Below the pieces are notes generated by a model that saw only the letters and a list, made by a program, of their open reading frames with translations, was not told the origin of the DNA and searched no databases. Shown piece after piece: positions 1 to 10,339 of a stretch of 64,000 nt of DNA (the first letter of the stretch is position 1; each line of letters starts with the position of its first letter). This DNA is from Prosapia bicincta. Its lineage: Eukaryota > Arthropoda > Insecta > Hemiptera > Cercopidae. Where the stretch lies: assembly GCA_036971475.1 (NCBI GenBank), contig JBAIZL010000002.1, forward strand, positions 50,650,229 to 50,714,228, read 5' to 3'. The translations under genes were made by a program, and so were the position numbers.

Positions 1-3000
1 TTACGTAATTATTAGAGAAGTCTAAAAAAATAGGACAAAGCACATAACTTTAATTACATTGTTAAAAAAACATTTTTTTTACATAACCTTCTTTCCAGCA
101 ATTCTAATGTGATACTCTTAAGGGTAACAGTAATTAGATTATAATCGAGATGGATAAATGTTATTGGCATTATACACATTTTTGTATTAATCCACGCACA
201 TTTTTTATAATCCACACTAGACAAGTAATATGTTTAAAACTCTAATTTAAATTATCATGTATTTTTTTTCTTACTCTTTGAGTTTATCGGTTATGTAAAG
301 AAGTATAATAGACAGTCTTCTGAAATTAGTCTGTTTGCCTTGAATGGATTCAAATAAAGAAGGATTTTATTTAAATATAATAATAATATTTCATTTCATT
401 TTAAAATAATAAAAATTTCATTTTTGTAAAACTTGAAATAAACAACTAAATAGATCATGTTAATATTACTAAAACAAAATTTGTAGTAAAATTACTTCAA
501 AATCTTACTCATTTTTAAAACAGTTTTTGGTTATTGTAATTCATTGTATTCAAATTAAAATGAATACATCGACATTATCTTCATGTAAGCAGACTCCTTA
601 AAGTAGTATAAACATTTAAATTAAATAGTTAAGCTAGCCATTACTTATAATATGTCCTATGTAGAGAGAGATATCTTGTTTAATATACATTTCAATAAAT
701 TATACATGATTTAATTTATTCAGAGGAGAGCACTATTTGAAACTTGCTCATTAACTTAGAGATATGTTAAGAGATTTATAGGTTTTCCTCATTACGGAGA
801 ATATAATGCTTAGTTCACCATATGCTCAAGATGAGTTAATAAGCACTGAATTTGAACAAAGAGTCTTATTTAAAATTTGGTGTGTTACTAATCTCCCATC
901 TCCATCTCATGCTAAGATACAACCTTCAAGTTATAAAAAGTCATTGCAAAAACACATGCACTAAAACAGATGCTACACCCAGAACATGACTTCATCAAAT
1001 TAGTGTTAGTAGATACATCAATCAAGAGGTCATCACCTTCAAATCGACATTGAGGCAAGGGATATGGTTTAAGTATTAATGATATTTACAAATTAAAAGG
1101 ATATTCAAGTTCACATTTTATAAAAGGAAATTGACATTTGAAGTAAAAAAAAACTTTAAAAAATATATAAGTACTTTATCTTGGATAAGCAATCAGTTGT
1201 TGCATAGATACTATTCTGAGAGCCAATTACAGTGGACGTCTACAACCATGTTTCTTTCCTCCTCATTTGCCACTCCAGGGGAATTCCACCCATATTTTAG
1301 TTACATGTAAAATGCGAAATATTACCTTCACACCTTACAAAGTAATGATACATTTTCATCTTAAACACAGGATTTTTTACATTTTACACAAAAGTAAAGT
1401 TTTTGCCAAATAAATTAATATATTGCACAAATTTTCTTACATATTTAAACAACAAATAAGATCATCTGGAACTTCATACATTGTAAAAGTAGAGAATGTT
1501 TTATTCCAAACAGAAAGTCCTTGTTTAAGCTTACCACCAGTAGTCCTATGTTTTCTCAACACAAATAAATTACAGATATTTCTATGTAGATTCACAATAA
1601 GTTAAATGGACTCAGACATTTTTAAAACGTTTTTGAGAGAAGGTTTTGGAAATTGTATGTTTTCAAAAGAGAATGTAAGTGCAATGTTATTGTTTTATAA
1701 TTTATTTGAATCTCTTCGTTTCTTTAAATTTATCGTCTTTGTACCCACATGCAATGATTTCATCTTGATAAAATAAAAAACAGCAAAAGTGTAATAAGTG
1801 ATTAACAACCACTCGTCATGAACAGCAACAAGATTTCGAAAAATAAATAAGTCAAGTGTTTCTTTAAAATTAAAAACAAACTCTATGTGTAATTACATAA
1901 CGAAGCTTATTCAAATCACAATACAGCCTTTTTTCATATACTGTTTCGTTGTTCCGTTTCATAAAGACATCAGCCATTCATAGCTCTGTTTTATTTGCAT
2001 TCTATTTTTCCAGGATCAGGTAATTTTTTCCTGGATCAGTAGACTACTTTTCCTAAGCCTTAGTTAGTTTTTGTCCTTGTAGTTTCGTTTTGACGGAAAC
2101 TCGTTGGAATTTCATTGTTAATATTATTTACAAAAAAAATCTAACTTTAAATTCCCGTTTATATTCACCCACAATAAATATTTATGTACGAGTAATTTTG
2201 TTCCCACCTAATTCATGCTTACATTATAAAAATATAAAATAGTAATATAAAATGAAACCATGCTTATTTAACTGACATAATAAACTACAAAATAAACTAT
2301 AGCTGCCATATTCAGCTAGGATAAGTGTTCTTGTACTAGTACATTAATATTAGTAAATCTAGTTGTGAAAGCTTTAAAAGGTCTTATTTTATTTGAAACT
2401 TTAATGTCTCAAGTTACAACCGAAGTCAAGGTACTGTATACATCAATAGAAACTCCCCCTGATAGCCTCCCTCACTTTGACCACATGTCTACTAGGGATA
2501 ATAACGTAAGCTACGATCCGTTATCGTGCGTCTTTCCCCGACAGATGGCCAGCACCACAGATAATCTCACTGCACTTCTATAAGTTAGATATTAATAACT
2601 CTATGATAGAAAATGTCTGCCTTACGTAAAAACCACTCACAATTTTAATCTTTGACTACATTTTTATATTTGTAGTTATATATTTATAAGGCTCGATTTT
2701 CGTATAGTCAAACTATTTATGTATTGTCTATTTTATCTTCCTGTAATACCTTAAGAATCCCTTGGTGGTTTAGAATTCCCATATATAAAATTTTTTTAAG
2801 CAATGGCAAACGTGGCAACTAAAAGTCGCTTACTGGATGTTCAGTTTGTAATCCGTAGTGATTGCCGGGTTTCTAGTTAACGAACCTAATTCACAATCAT
2901 GTGTAATTCAACAGTGAATGTCGGTTCTTACAACAATCGATCCTCTTATCGAAGCACTTACTTATATTTCCGTGTTACAATAGATATTTAAAATTTGGGG

Positions 3001-3110
3001 ACAGTAAATGTTTTCGGCGAAAGGTAATGAGGAAATTGTCATAAGCAAATTATCTCCTCGCGGAAGCAACGAAATATCTAATTGGTAATTACAGTTATTT
3101 AATATGATAC
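1..3110. other. AT-rich stretch without recognisable gene
   Basis: About 3.1 kb of strongly A+T-rich DNA with many stops in all frames. The longest open stretches are 60-72 codons, show no family motif, and are what chance would give. A slightly less AT-rich patch at 2440-2580 also has no recognisable product. I see no tandem repeat or hairpin here. Confidence 0.6.
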
Positions 3111-3119
3111 ACCAGGAAG

Positions 3120-3535
3120 CGGAAAGACTCCTTTCTTCACCTCGGTTGAGAGCAGGTTTACTTCGGGAGGAGTCCACGGGGTGCCATAACTTTATCCTAA
3201 GCTCAGTATCACAGAGTTTTGTCCTTTCCTTAGTAATTACCAGCTATACGTAATATTATCTACCTTTCCTTACCCTTCTTCTTACAAGAGTCTAACGGGT
3301 AAACACCACTTTATGACCCCGAAAAAGAGTAGGTTAACTTCTAGTATACGACCCTGCAGACGTGATCCATTAATCCCTCCAAATATCCTCTACAAGGAAG
3401 GTGTACGTACCTTAGTCCTTTCTGAATTCACTCACATCTGTCGAAATTTCCCTATCTTAATCCTTAGGGTGACAATCATATTGAGTGGTCGCTATGGAAC
3501 TAGAACAATACTTTATGTGATACATACTTAAATAC
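3120..3535 (+). repeat. Dispersed family D, copy 1 (diverged)
   Basis: Shares an ordered set of short blocks with 10005-10335 and 14580-14770. These are 'ctcggttgagagcag', then an 'acttc(a/g)gg' block, then 'tatctacctttcctta', then a pyrimidine-rich block with 'ttcttacaa', then 'aacgggtaa'. A second, weaker unit seems to continue to about 3535 with 'cttaatccttaggg'. The family does not encode a protein I recognise. The same core ('acttcaggtaagcgatcctg') is amplified in the 24.6-26.0 kb array. Copy boundaries are approximate. Confidence 0.55.
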
Positions 3536-4074
3536 AACTTAATTACTTCCGGTTCTTTTTGTGCTCTATACGTCTGTATACTTTCCCATTGATATAAAAT
3601 AGCAGTAATAGCTTCTCCTTTAACCCTCTGTAGCTGTAGAGTTTGTGACGATAGCTCCATCATAAACATAAAATTAAGTATCTACTCTTTGGACATCTAA
3701 TTGTATTGTGTTGTTTCTTAAAAATCGATGCTCACTAGACTTGGGTTGAGTTATTAATGTATAAGTTATTGTGAAGGTTTTAATGGGTTCTTTAGTAACC
3801 TTGATGATTGCTGCAGGACGTTTTCGTCAAGGTTTCTATCGGTAGCACAGCATTCTCAGATACTGGTTCACTAATGAACATGTACAGTATTTTAAAACAG
3901 GGATAAACATCTAATAGAAAGAGATTATTTAGTTATAAACAATCAATGTTCTTGACTACCTAAAAATGAGGCATTTTTTCATTTTAACTTACACTCTTGG
4001 ACTTGTTTTATTAATTAATTTTCCAGTAAGAAAAGCAAATCAAACATATAAATGATTATATTTCATTTACTGCA

Positions 4075-4619
4075 GTGGTAGAGGATGGACAATGTTTTTC
4101 TTCATTTCATTAGGTGCAAAATATACAAATTTTTAGGTGTCGCAACACGTGAGCACGGAAAATATAATTGTCCGTGAGATAAGCATGAATGTTCCAAATT
4201 TAATCCAGCAATGGCCAATGATTGTCCTTGTGCCTTGTTTATGATTTTTGGGAATGCAAGGCGCGAAGGAAATTGTAGTCGTTTGAAGTAGGATGAAATC
4301 ATCGGTATTCGTAGAATTAAGACCATCTCTCCTTTGAACTTGCCACTTCGTCGATCAAGTTGGGCGTCAGTTTCTTTGTTGTCAGTCTTGCTCCGTTACC
4401 CAGCTTTGGTGGATTCAAATTTCGCAAGATTATTAACGACGATCCTTCTTTCAATAAGTTTGGTGGCATTTATTGTTGCTCTGTTGAATTAAAGAATTCG
4501 ACTGGATAGCTGACTACTTGTTTTTCATCCATTACTGTGACGATTGATTTGTATTTAATTAATTCTCCGGGTCATTTTAATTACATTAGCTTATTTAACC
4601 TGTTGACATCGTCTTTTTT
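4075..4619 (-). pseudogene. Helitron Pif1-like helicase, C-terminal fragment, inactivated
   Basis: Minus-strand translation from 4619 down gives a continuous match, recognised by eye, to the C-terminal end of the Helitron-encoded Pif1-family helicase (the RepHel protein of rolling-circle transposons). Blocks in order are DDVNRLNKL, YKSIVTVMDE, SYPVEFFNS, LRNLNPPKLGNGARL, then FKRLQFPSRLAFPKIINKAQGQS, here seen only as pieces such as INKAQGQS, then SHGQLYFPCSRV. The INKAQGQ and SRV blocks correspond to the last helicase motifs, involved in ATP hydrolysis and DNA translocation. The first part holds three in-frame stops (in the 4570-4620 region and near 4467). A stop plus frameshift lies near 4318 and a second frameshift near 4112, after which the usual FAP...KNIVHPL tail can be read. 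The upstream Rep domain and most of the helicase are absent, so this is a dead relic. A cellular PIF1 gene is a less likely source because the FxNS-(M)PP and SHGQLY spacing is typical of Helitrons. Confidence 0.9.
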
Positions 4620-4689
4620 GAGCTAAAGTTTCAAGTTCTCAAGCCAATCCGGTTTTTTAAAGTTAGTTCTTTGGATAGATCTCCATACA

Positions 4690-5085
4690 TGAACCGTCTT
4701 GGGAAATATGTTAAAAATCCCTCTAAATTTCATTAACTTCTATTCAGCAGTTTAGGCGAACCTAAGATACATACATACATCGAATTTTGAAGCATCCTAA
4801 CCTTCTGGGGCGGAACCCTGTGATTTGGAACTACACCAAACTTCACACGAATCTTCCTGGGAATATGTTAAACAATTCTTCTAAACCATATCAACTTCTG
4901 TTCAGCAGTTTAGGCGTCCATAAGATACATATATACACACATGGATTCATCGATGTTTGAAGCATCCTAACCCTCCGGGGAGGAGCCCTGTGAATTCGAT
5001 CTACACCAAACTTCATCTTGGGAATATTTTAAACAATTCCTACAAATCATATTAACTTCTGTTCAGCGGTTTAAGCGTTCATAAG

Positions 5086-5086
<1 letters not shown>
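4690..5086 (+). repeat. ~160-bp tandem repeat, about 2.5 copies, RTE-like tail sequence
   Basis: The block 'cttgggaa(a)tatgttaaa' recurs at 4698, 4856 and 5017 (158 and 161 bp apart). Each copy is followed by 'taacttctgttcagcagttt' and 'aggcg..cataagataca', and two copies also hold 'tgaagcatcctaaccctccg' and 'ctacaccaaacttca'. Each unit ends its 'cataagataca' block in a short (CATA)n or (CA)n run. A 'gttcagcagtttaggcgt' block followed by a microsatellite resembles the 3' tails of RTE-type non-LTR retrotransposons. That assignment is inference. The array directly abuts the Helitron relic. Confidence 0.75.
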
Positions 5087-5122
<36 letters not shown>

Positions 5123-5135
5123 CGCGCGCGCGCGC
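5087..5135. repeat. (CA)n followed by (CG)n microsatellite
   Basis: About 32 bp of (CA)n, the short spacer 'ctaa', then 'cgcgcgcgcgcgc'. This alternating purine-pyrimidine tract ends the 160-bp tandem repeat and could adopt Z-DNA. The (CG)n is unusual in a window this poor in CpG. Confidence 0.9.
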
Positions 5136-5920
5136 TGTTTCGGAATAACTCCGTTCTCTAAAGTTAATTAGTAGTCGCCAGATATAAAGAACATATAAGG
5201 CCATTTAAATATGAAAAAAAATCAATCATATTATGACACTTAATGAATTATGATACAGAGGGCTATACACTGGAAGAAATGTAGGATACAATGAAAATTT
5301 TACATTGTGCTAATAAAGGAAGGCGATTGAATATTTTAGAAAATTTATAAATCAAATTTAAGGGAAGAAAATATAATAAATAAACAAATAAACTCACAGT
5401 CGGACGTTATTTTTAAAAGTTTAACATTTTCAAGTAGTTAAACGGGAGAGGTAAAAAGTAGGCGTAAATAGGTCTGCAAGTGGGGGGGGGGGTAACAGTA
5501 CGTAAAGACGAACCCAAGGTTTTTGTGAACAGTACTATTAAAGTTTTAAGAATGGATTTATTTCGAAACGCGTCAACAATGAAAAATATTGTAATCTTAG
5601 GAAAGATAGTAAAATGTACTGAAATGTATATAATTTTAAAAATATGTTATGGGTGTAGATCGTTACAATAAAGAGTATCCCACCTCAACTGTAAAGACAG
5701 AATTACTTTTGTTTTAAGATTTTACAAATTTTTGCAATAATTACAAACAACAATGTACATATAGGATTCTCCTAAGCCTGCATAGCTTATATATCTATCC
5801 GTAGCCTTCATTCAAGCAGGCACGCACACACACACACACACATGCATAAATTAATAAATATATTATTCTACAATTCTGCGTGATTATTATTACTAGATAA
5901 TCTTTTGTGTTTTCTACCAA
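5136..5920. other. No gene seen; AT-rich, short (CA)n at 5817-5842
   Basis: AT-rich spacer with a run of ten G at about 5482-5491 and a short (CA)n at 5817-5842. The 63-codon open stretch at 5480-5671 has no recognisable motif. Confidence 0.5.
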
Positions 5921-5921
5921 T

Positions 5922-6065
5922 GTTATTTCCAGTGCAGTGAACATCATGCCCGATGTCCTCCATTTATCAGAGTTACATTATCTGTGTACTTTATGTATCT
6001 AGAGTATACAGATATTCCGATAGATGGAGAACATCCGAAACGAGTTCACTGCAGTGAAGATAACA
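5922..6065. repeat. Imperfect fold-back, arms ~65 bp
   Basis: The left arm (about 5922-5990) and the reverse complement of the right arm (about 6000-6065) match over several blocks: 'cagtgaac', 'cggatgt(c/t)ctccat', 'tatc', and the inner 'atctgt(g/a)tact'. The loop is about 10 nt around 'ttatgtatctag'. It looks like a small MITE or an old inverted duplication. No open frame and no hammerhead core are present. Confidence 0.75.
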
Positions 6066-7052
6066 TCGTCAGGAAAGCATAAGATTACTGTACTCAACAT
6101 ATTTGCTTAAATTAATTATGTGTTTAGTCCTCGTTTGAATGTTTAAAGCGAGTCTTCAGTAAGAACGGAAGACGGTAGGGATGTTTTCAACTATCATAAA
6201 AAAAATGAGCAGTACGAAATATACTCGAAACTTTTCATTGCGGCTGATGTTGAGGAATAAGATTTGAAGATTTGGTTTGGCATTATTGATGTAAGAAATG
6301 AAGGCATTAAAGCTATTTAGAGAATTTTGCCCGGTTTTGATTTCCTGTATATTTCGTATAAGTATTTTATAAATTGGTTTATGTGAATTGTTTTATTAAA
6401 AACCAGTTCTAATTATTTTTTCCCAGTAATCTAGTTACTATTTACCTTTTCTAACTACTACAAGTCTTGATTATTGGGCAAATGATGAAGGTGACGATGA
6501 GGGAAACGAAATCACATTTTACAAAAGATTTTTTTTGACGAAACATGCAATTATTTAATTTTTTTTAAAGTGCATTATTTTTTCGTTGAAGGGAGCAAAG
6601 TGAGTTTGATACGAGTGTTTAAAAGGTATTTCAACGCTGTTGGAGTCATTTCCTAGAAAGCAAGAATAGTTCAGTAATTATTCAACATTTTTCATCTTCA
6701 ACTCCTTAGAAGAAGCGTGGAAGAGAATGTATGCTTAATAACTTTATTTCCAAAAAATTTCTATTGATATTGATAAAGTAAAGAATGCTCTTAGTGCTAT
6801 CTGCTTTTTTAAGTTGCACAATCAGTTCAGATTAGATTATGCTACATTAAAGCACGGGAAATAATTACGTGGCGTTTCTCTACGGTGTATGGACTTGAAA
6901 AACCTACAGTAAGAGAAATGTTGCACTCATCCAGTGATTTGTCAGATATCTTCTGGTCTGGATCACTAATCTGAGCAATAATTTTTTATTTAATTTTTTT
7001 GACCAGCTTCGATCAAATCTTTGATTTTAAATAAAACTGACAATATACCATG

Positions 7053-7605
7053 ATTGTTTGTATGTGTGGTTGGCATTTAGAAGGACCAGTAATGCTAAGG
7101 ATTTGCCAATTTGACGGAACGATTGGTTGTATTTGTGGTTGGCATTTAGAAGGACCAGCAATGGTAAGGATATGACCATTTCCCCGGAACGGTTGCTTGT
7201 ATGTGTGGTTGGCATTTAAAAGGACCAGTAATGCTAAGGATTTGCCAATTTGACGGAACGATTGCTTGTATGTGTGGTTGGCATTTAGAAGGACCAGTAA
7301 TGCTAAGGATTTGCCAATTTGACGGAACGATTGCTTGTATGTGTGGTTGGCATTTAGAAGGACTAGCAATGCTAAGGATTTGCCAATTTGACGGAACGAT
7401 TGCTTGTATGTGTGGTTGGCATTTAGAAGGACCAGTAATGCTAAGGATTTGCCAATTTGACGGAACGATTGCTTGTATGTGTGGTTGGCATTTAGAAGGA
7501 CCAGTAATGCTAAGGATTTGCCAATTTGACGGAACGATTGCTTGTATGTGTGGTTGGCATTTAGAAGGACTAGCAATGCTAAGGATGTGCTCATTTGACC
7601 ACTCA
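7053..7605. repeat. 69-bp minisatellite, about 7.8 copies
   Basis: Unit starts ('atgtgtggttggcattta') lie at 7062, 7131 (variant attt), 7201, 7270, 7339, 7408, 7477 and 7546. The period is 69 bp, except one 70-bp diverged unit (7131-7200) carrying 'ccatttccccggaacgg'. Central units are nearly identical, differing mainly by 'accagtaat' versus 'actagcaat', so homogenisation is recent. Because 69 is a multiple of three and the unit lacks stops in several frames, long open frames exist on both strands (197, 183 and 144 codons). These are periodicity artefacts rather than genes. Confidence 0.95.
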
Positions 7606-7639
7606 CGAATGTTGCTGAGACAGGTATTTTGGTAATATC

Positions 7640-8055
7640 TGTGTTTTAATATAAATTGAAAACTATTCGCACTGAAAGAGCAACGTTTTCGATTCATTTC
7701 TTGAAAATATAAATTAAAAAAATCCCAAATCGAAGTTTTTTGTAAGACCGACTTTTATATCTGATTTTGCTCTGTATATAAGTGGTAGTGGTGTGTCTGC
7801 GTGAGTGTGAGCGCACGTGTGTGGTGTAGTCGCTTTTACAGACAGTTTCAGGATTCTTTAAAATGAAACTAAATTTTTTTTACGAAATTCATCAGGTAGA
7901 TAGGCTAAATCAAAAGGGAGAAATCATCACATAAAAAATAAGTTTAATCAGAGAAATATGAAGTTTGAAAAGCGACACCTGAGTGGGTTGAAGATTATAA
8001 TCTCTTTTTTTAAACTGCACTAGGAAAATGATATAAAAGCTCAGACCTTGGATGG
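7640..8055. other. No gene seen
   Basis: AT-rich spacer with a short GT-rich patch near 7785-7825. Nothing recognisable. Confidence 0.5.
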
Positions 8056-8165
8056 CTAACCACCCCATCTCACGTGTTAATACCGCGATTGAGGAATTCA
8101 GGATTGCTTGACCATGTCCAAAGCTGTAGGCTCAAAGAGTGTAACAGGGGAATTTCGTTGTGTCT
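8056..8165 (+). repeat. Dispersed family H, copy 1
   Basis: Shares 'taccgcga.tg.ggaattca', 'gat', 'ttg/tta', 'ccatg' and 'tccaa' in order with 38400-38530 on the same strand, about 30 kb away. The downstream 'gctgt...' and 'aac.ggg' blocks also agree. It is an old interspersed repeat with two copies in the window and no protein signature. Confidence 0.5.
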
Positions 8166-8592
8166 GATTATGTTGAGTATTGTTTTAAGTAATGGGCGCT
8201 TGTTTGTCTCGTGACAAAAATCAACAATCGTTATTCCATGAATGAAAATATTAACTATGAAAATTGGGGGTTTACGCTTAGAATTACTTAAAAATTTTTT
8301 ATAGAAAACTCTGTCAGTATTTTAAATAAATAGATTCTTCATAAAATTTGTTGCTTACATTCAAAGAACTTGCTAAAGGCTTGTGTGCAGGCAATGATAG
8401 CTTAATGTGATTTTCGCTCCAAACGTATTTGAGATGTAGAAAAATACAGTAATTATCGACATTCCAGACGTAATCAATACTAGCAAAATATACATGGAGA
8501 TGCAAAAAGTCTCCAGGGACATGTTGACATTAAAAGTTTAAAGTTTTGAATAAAGCAAAACAACTTCACAATACAAACAAAATTTGTTTAAG

Positions 8593-8909
8593 TAATTTTT
8601 TCTATAAAACAAAGCACTATGTTATACTGCTCTAGAATATGGCTATAAAGTATTCTATTAGAATAAATTAGTTATTTAAAAAAAAATGTTCACTAATGCA
8701 CGATCAAGCACTTGAAGTGTTATAAGCGATACACGGCCTGGGAGATAAGCGATCCTACTAAATCCCAAGCCAACTTTCTTCTCAAAAAGTTGGCTTATCC
8801 TATCAAACATTATTTTGTATTTTTTAAATAATTGAATTAATCTCATCAATATAATTTGTAGCTATACTCTAGTGTAGTATAACGCTCGGCTTTGTTTTAT
8901 AAAAAAATG
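8593..8909. mobile_element. MITE-like element of family F with ~41-bp TIRs
   Basis: Positions 8602-8642 and the reverse complement of 8861-8901 agree at roughly three quarters of 41 positions. Both begin 'tataaaacaaagc' and share 'gttatact' and 'ctaga'. The similarity extends outward into flanking T/A runs (8593-8601 and 8902-8909). The element is about 300 bp with no open frame. Its centre holds a second hairpin, 'agccaactt...aagttggct' (8770-8797). The left end is related to 27995-28070 and the right end to 29330-29372. The superfamily is unknown, and a TSD is not clear because the flanks are homopolymeric. Confidence 0.65.
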
Positions 8910-8939
8910 TTAAAGCTTTATGCGTGCTCTAAAATGAAG

Positions 8940-10000
8940 TAATTTTTATCTTTATTTCCAAAATATTGAATTTTTCGGGCGTTAACATTGTTTTGTTTTT
9001 CCGTGTCCCTGAGAACTTTCTGCAAGACCAGATACATTTTTTTCGCAAACCCCTTATGCCTGACTGCCGATGACTACCAAAAATTTTGTGAAGATCATTT
9101 GTGTCGCTCAATTTATCATTAATTTTTGTTGCTTGTCATTGAATTAAACTCTCATACAAGAATAAAAGTAGTAATAAAACTGCAGTTGTCCTTATATTCT
9201 GTCCTTATCTCAGCCTTATCTCAGTTGTTTGCTTAGTGTGTTCTTAGTGGTTGTAAAGTGTCCTTTGTTTTACGATTTCCTGCTGAATACACAGATTGGT
9301 TCTACCTACATGGCTGATACAGCTCCACAACTAGTGAACACTTGTTCCAAATAGGTTACTATGATTATTCAGTAGGGTACTCATTTGTCATTGTCCACAG
9401 TTATGGCATTTCTTTTCAACTCTTTTTAATTCTATATCTAATTTGTTCAAAAAAATATGACAAGTGATTACAAAAATGTATAGGAAAATAAATTTGTTTT
9501 TTCTTTAGAACATTAGTCTAAGAAAATTAAAATGATATTAATTTTTTTAACGGATTTCTGTAAAAGGAAAGCATTTCTTAACTTAGATTCAATTCTTGTA
9601 CAATACTCTCTTTATAAAATTACTTTCTATCAGTTTTGCTTTAGACTTTTAATATTGCATTTCAAGTGTCATTTTCATTGAATGTTTTTTTCACTTCAAC
9701 TTTCAAGCAGAACACAAAATAAACTCTGATTATTCGAAATTTGATGGTGATAATAATAATTATCTGTACTTCAGTTTTATATTATTAGCGTAATATATTA
9801 TTATTATATAATTTGTAGCATTTCCGTTTTTTTGTGTTTTAATCATAAACAGTTCTAAATTTAGAAAAGTAATATTTTTCTTTTTACTGATGACTTTGCA
9901 TTTTGAAACGAATTATATTCTTTTCACATACTTTTAATGTTAGGCTACACTTTTCAACAGTCGTTTTTACTGCTTTGTGGCTTCTCTTAGCGTTTACATC
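8940..10000. other. No gene seen
   Basis: AT-rich spacer. Direct short repeats of 'ccttatctcag' occur near 9205-9225. No coding signature. Confidence 0.5.
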
Positions 10001-10004
10001 TTTC

Positions 10005-10335
10005 TGTCCGTTTGAGAGCAGCTATACTCGTACTTCAGGTAAGCGATCCTGCCCTCGCCTTGCAATAATTTCCCCCTATTTCTATTTATATGTGGCCATT
10101 ATGTCAGGGGAGCTTTCCATGTCCTAGTTAATTTTGTCTACCCTTCTTATCTTTCTTACGAAGGGAGGTAACGGGTAGGTTTCTTAATGACACTTATAGA
10201 GAAGGTATACTAAATAATGCTATGATCCTTCCTGTATCTTTTTCTTCTTCCAGGGGATTTATCTCCGTACTTTAATCCTATTTATATTCACAATCTTTGC
10301 CCAACCTTCTTCAGCCAGGAGAAGGTCACACGGGA
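10005..10335 (+). repeat. Dispersed family D, copy 2
   Basis: Contains 'ttgagagcagctatactcgt', 'acttcaggtaagcgatcctg', 'ccct', 'cctagttaattttgtctacc', 'cttcttatctttcttacgaa' and 'gggaggtaacgggtagg', in the same order as copies at 3120 and 14580. A second diverged unit follows (10215-10335, 'gatccttcctgtat' and 'tttaatcctatttatattc'). This copy keeps the core that is tandemly amplified at 24.6-26.0 kb. Confidence 0.65.
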
Positions 10336-10339
10336 TGAT

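Noticed and set aside
7013..7697. Open frames of 144-197 codons on both strands
   Set aside because: They follow from a 69-bp stop-free tandem unit. Frames are open on both strands and switch at a 70-bp unit.
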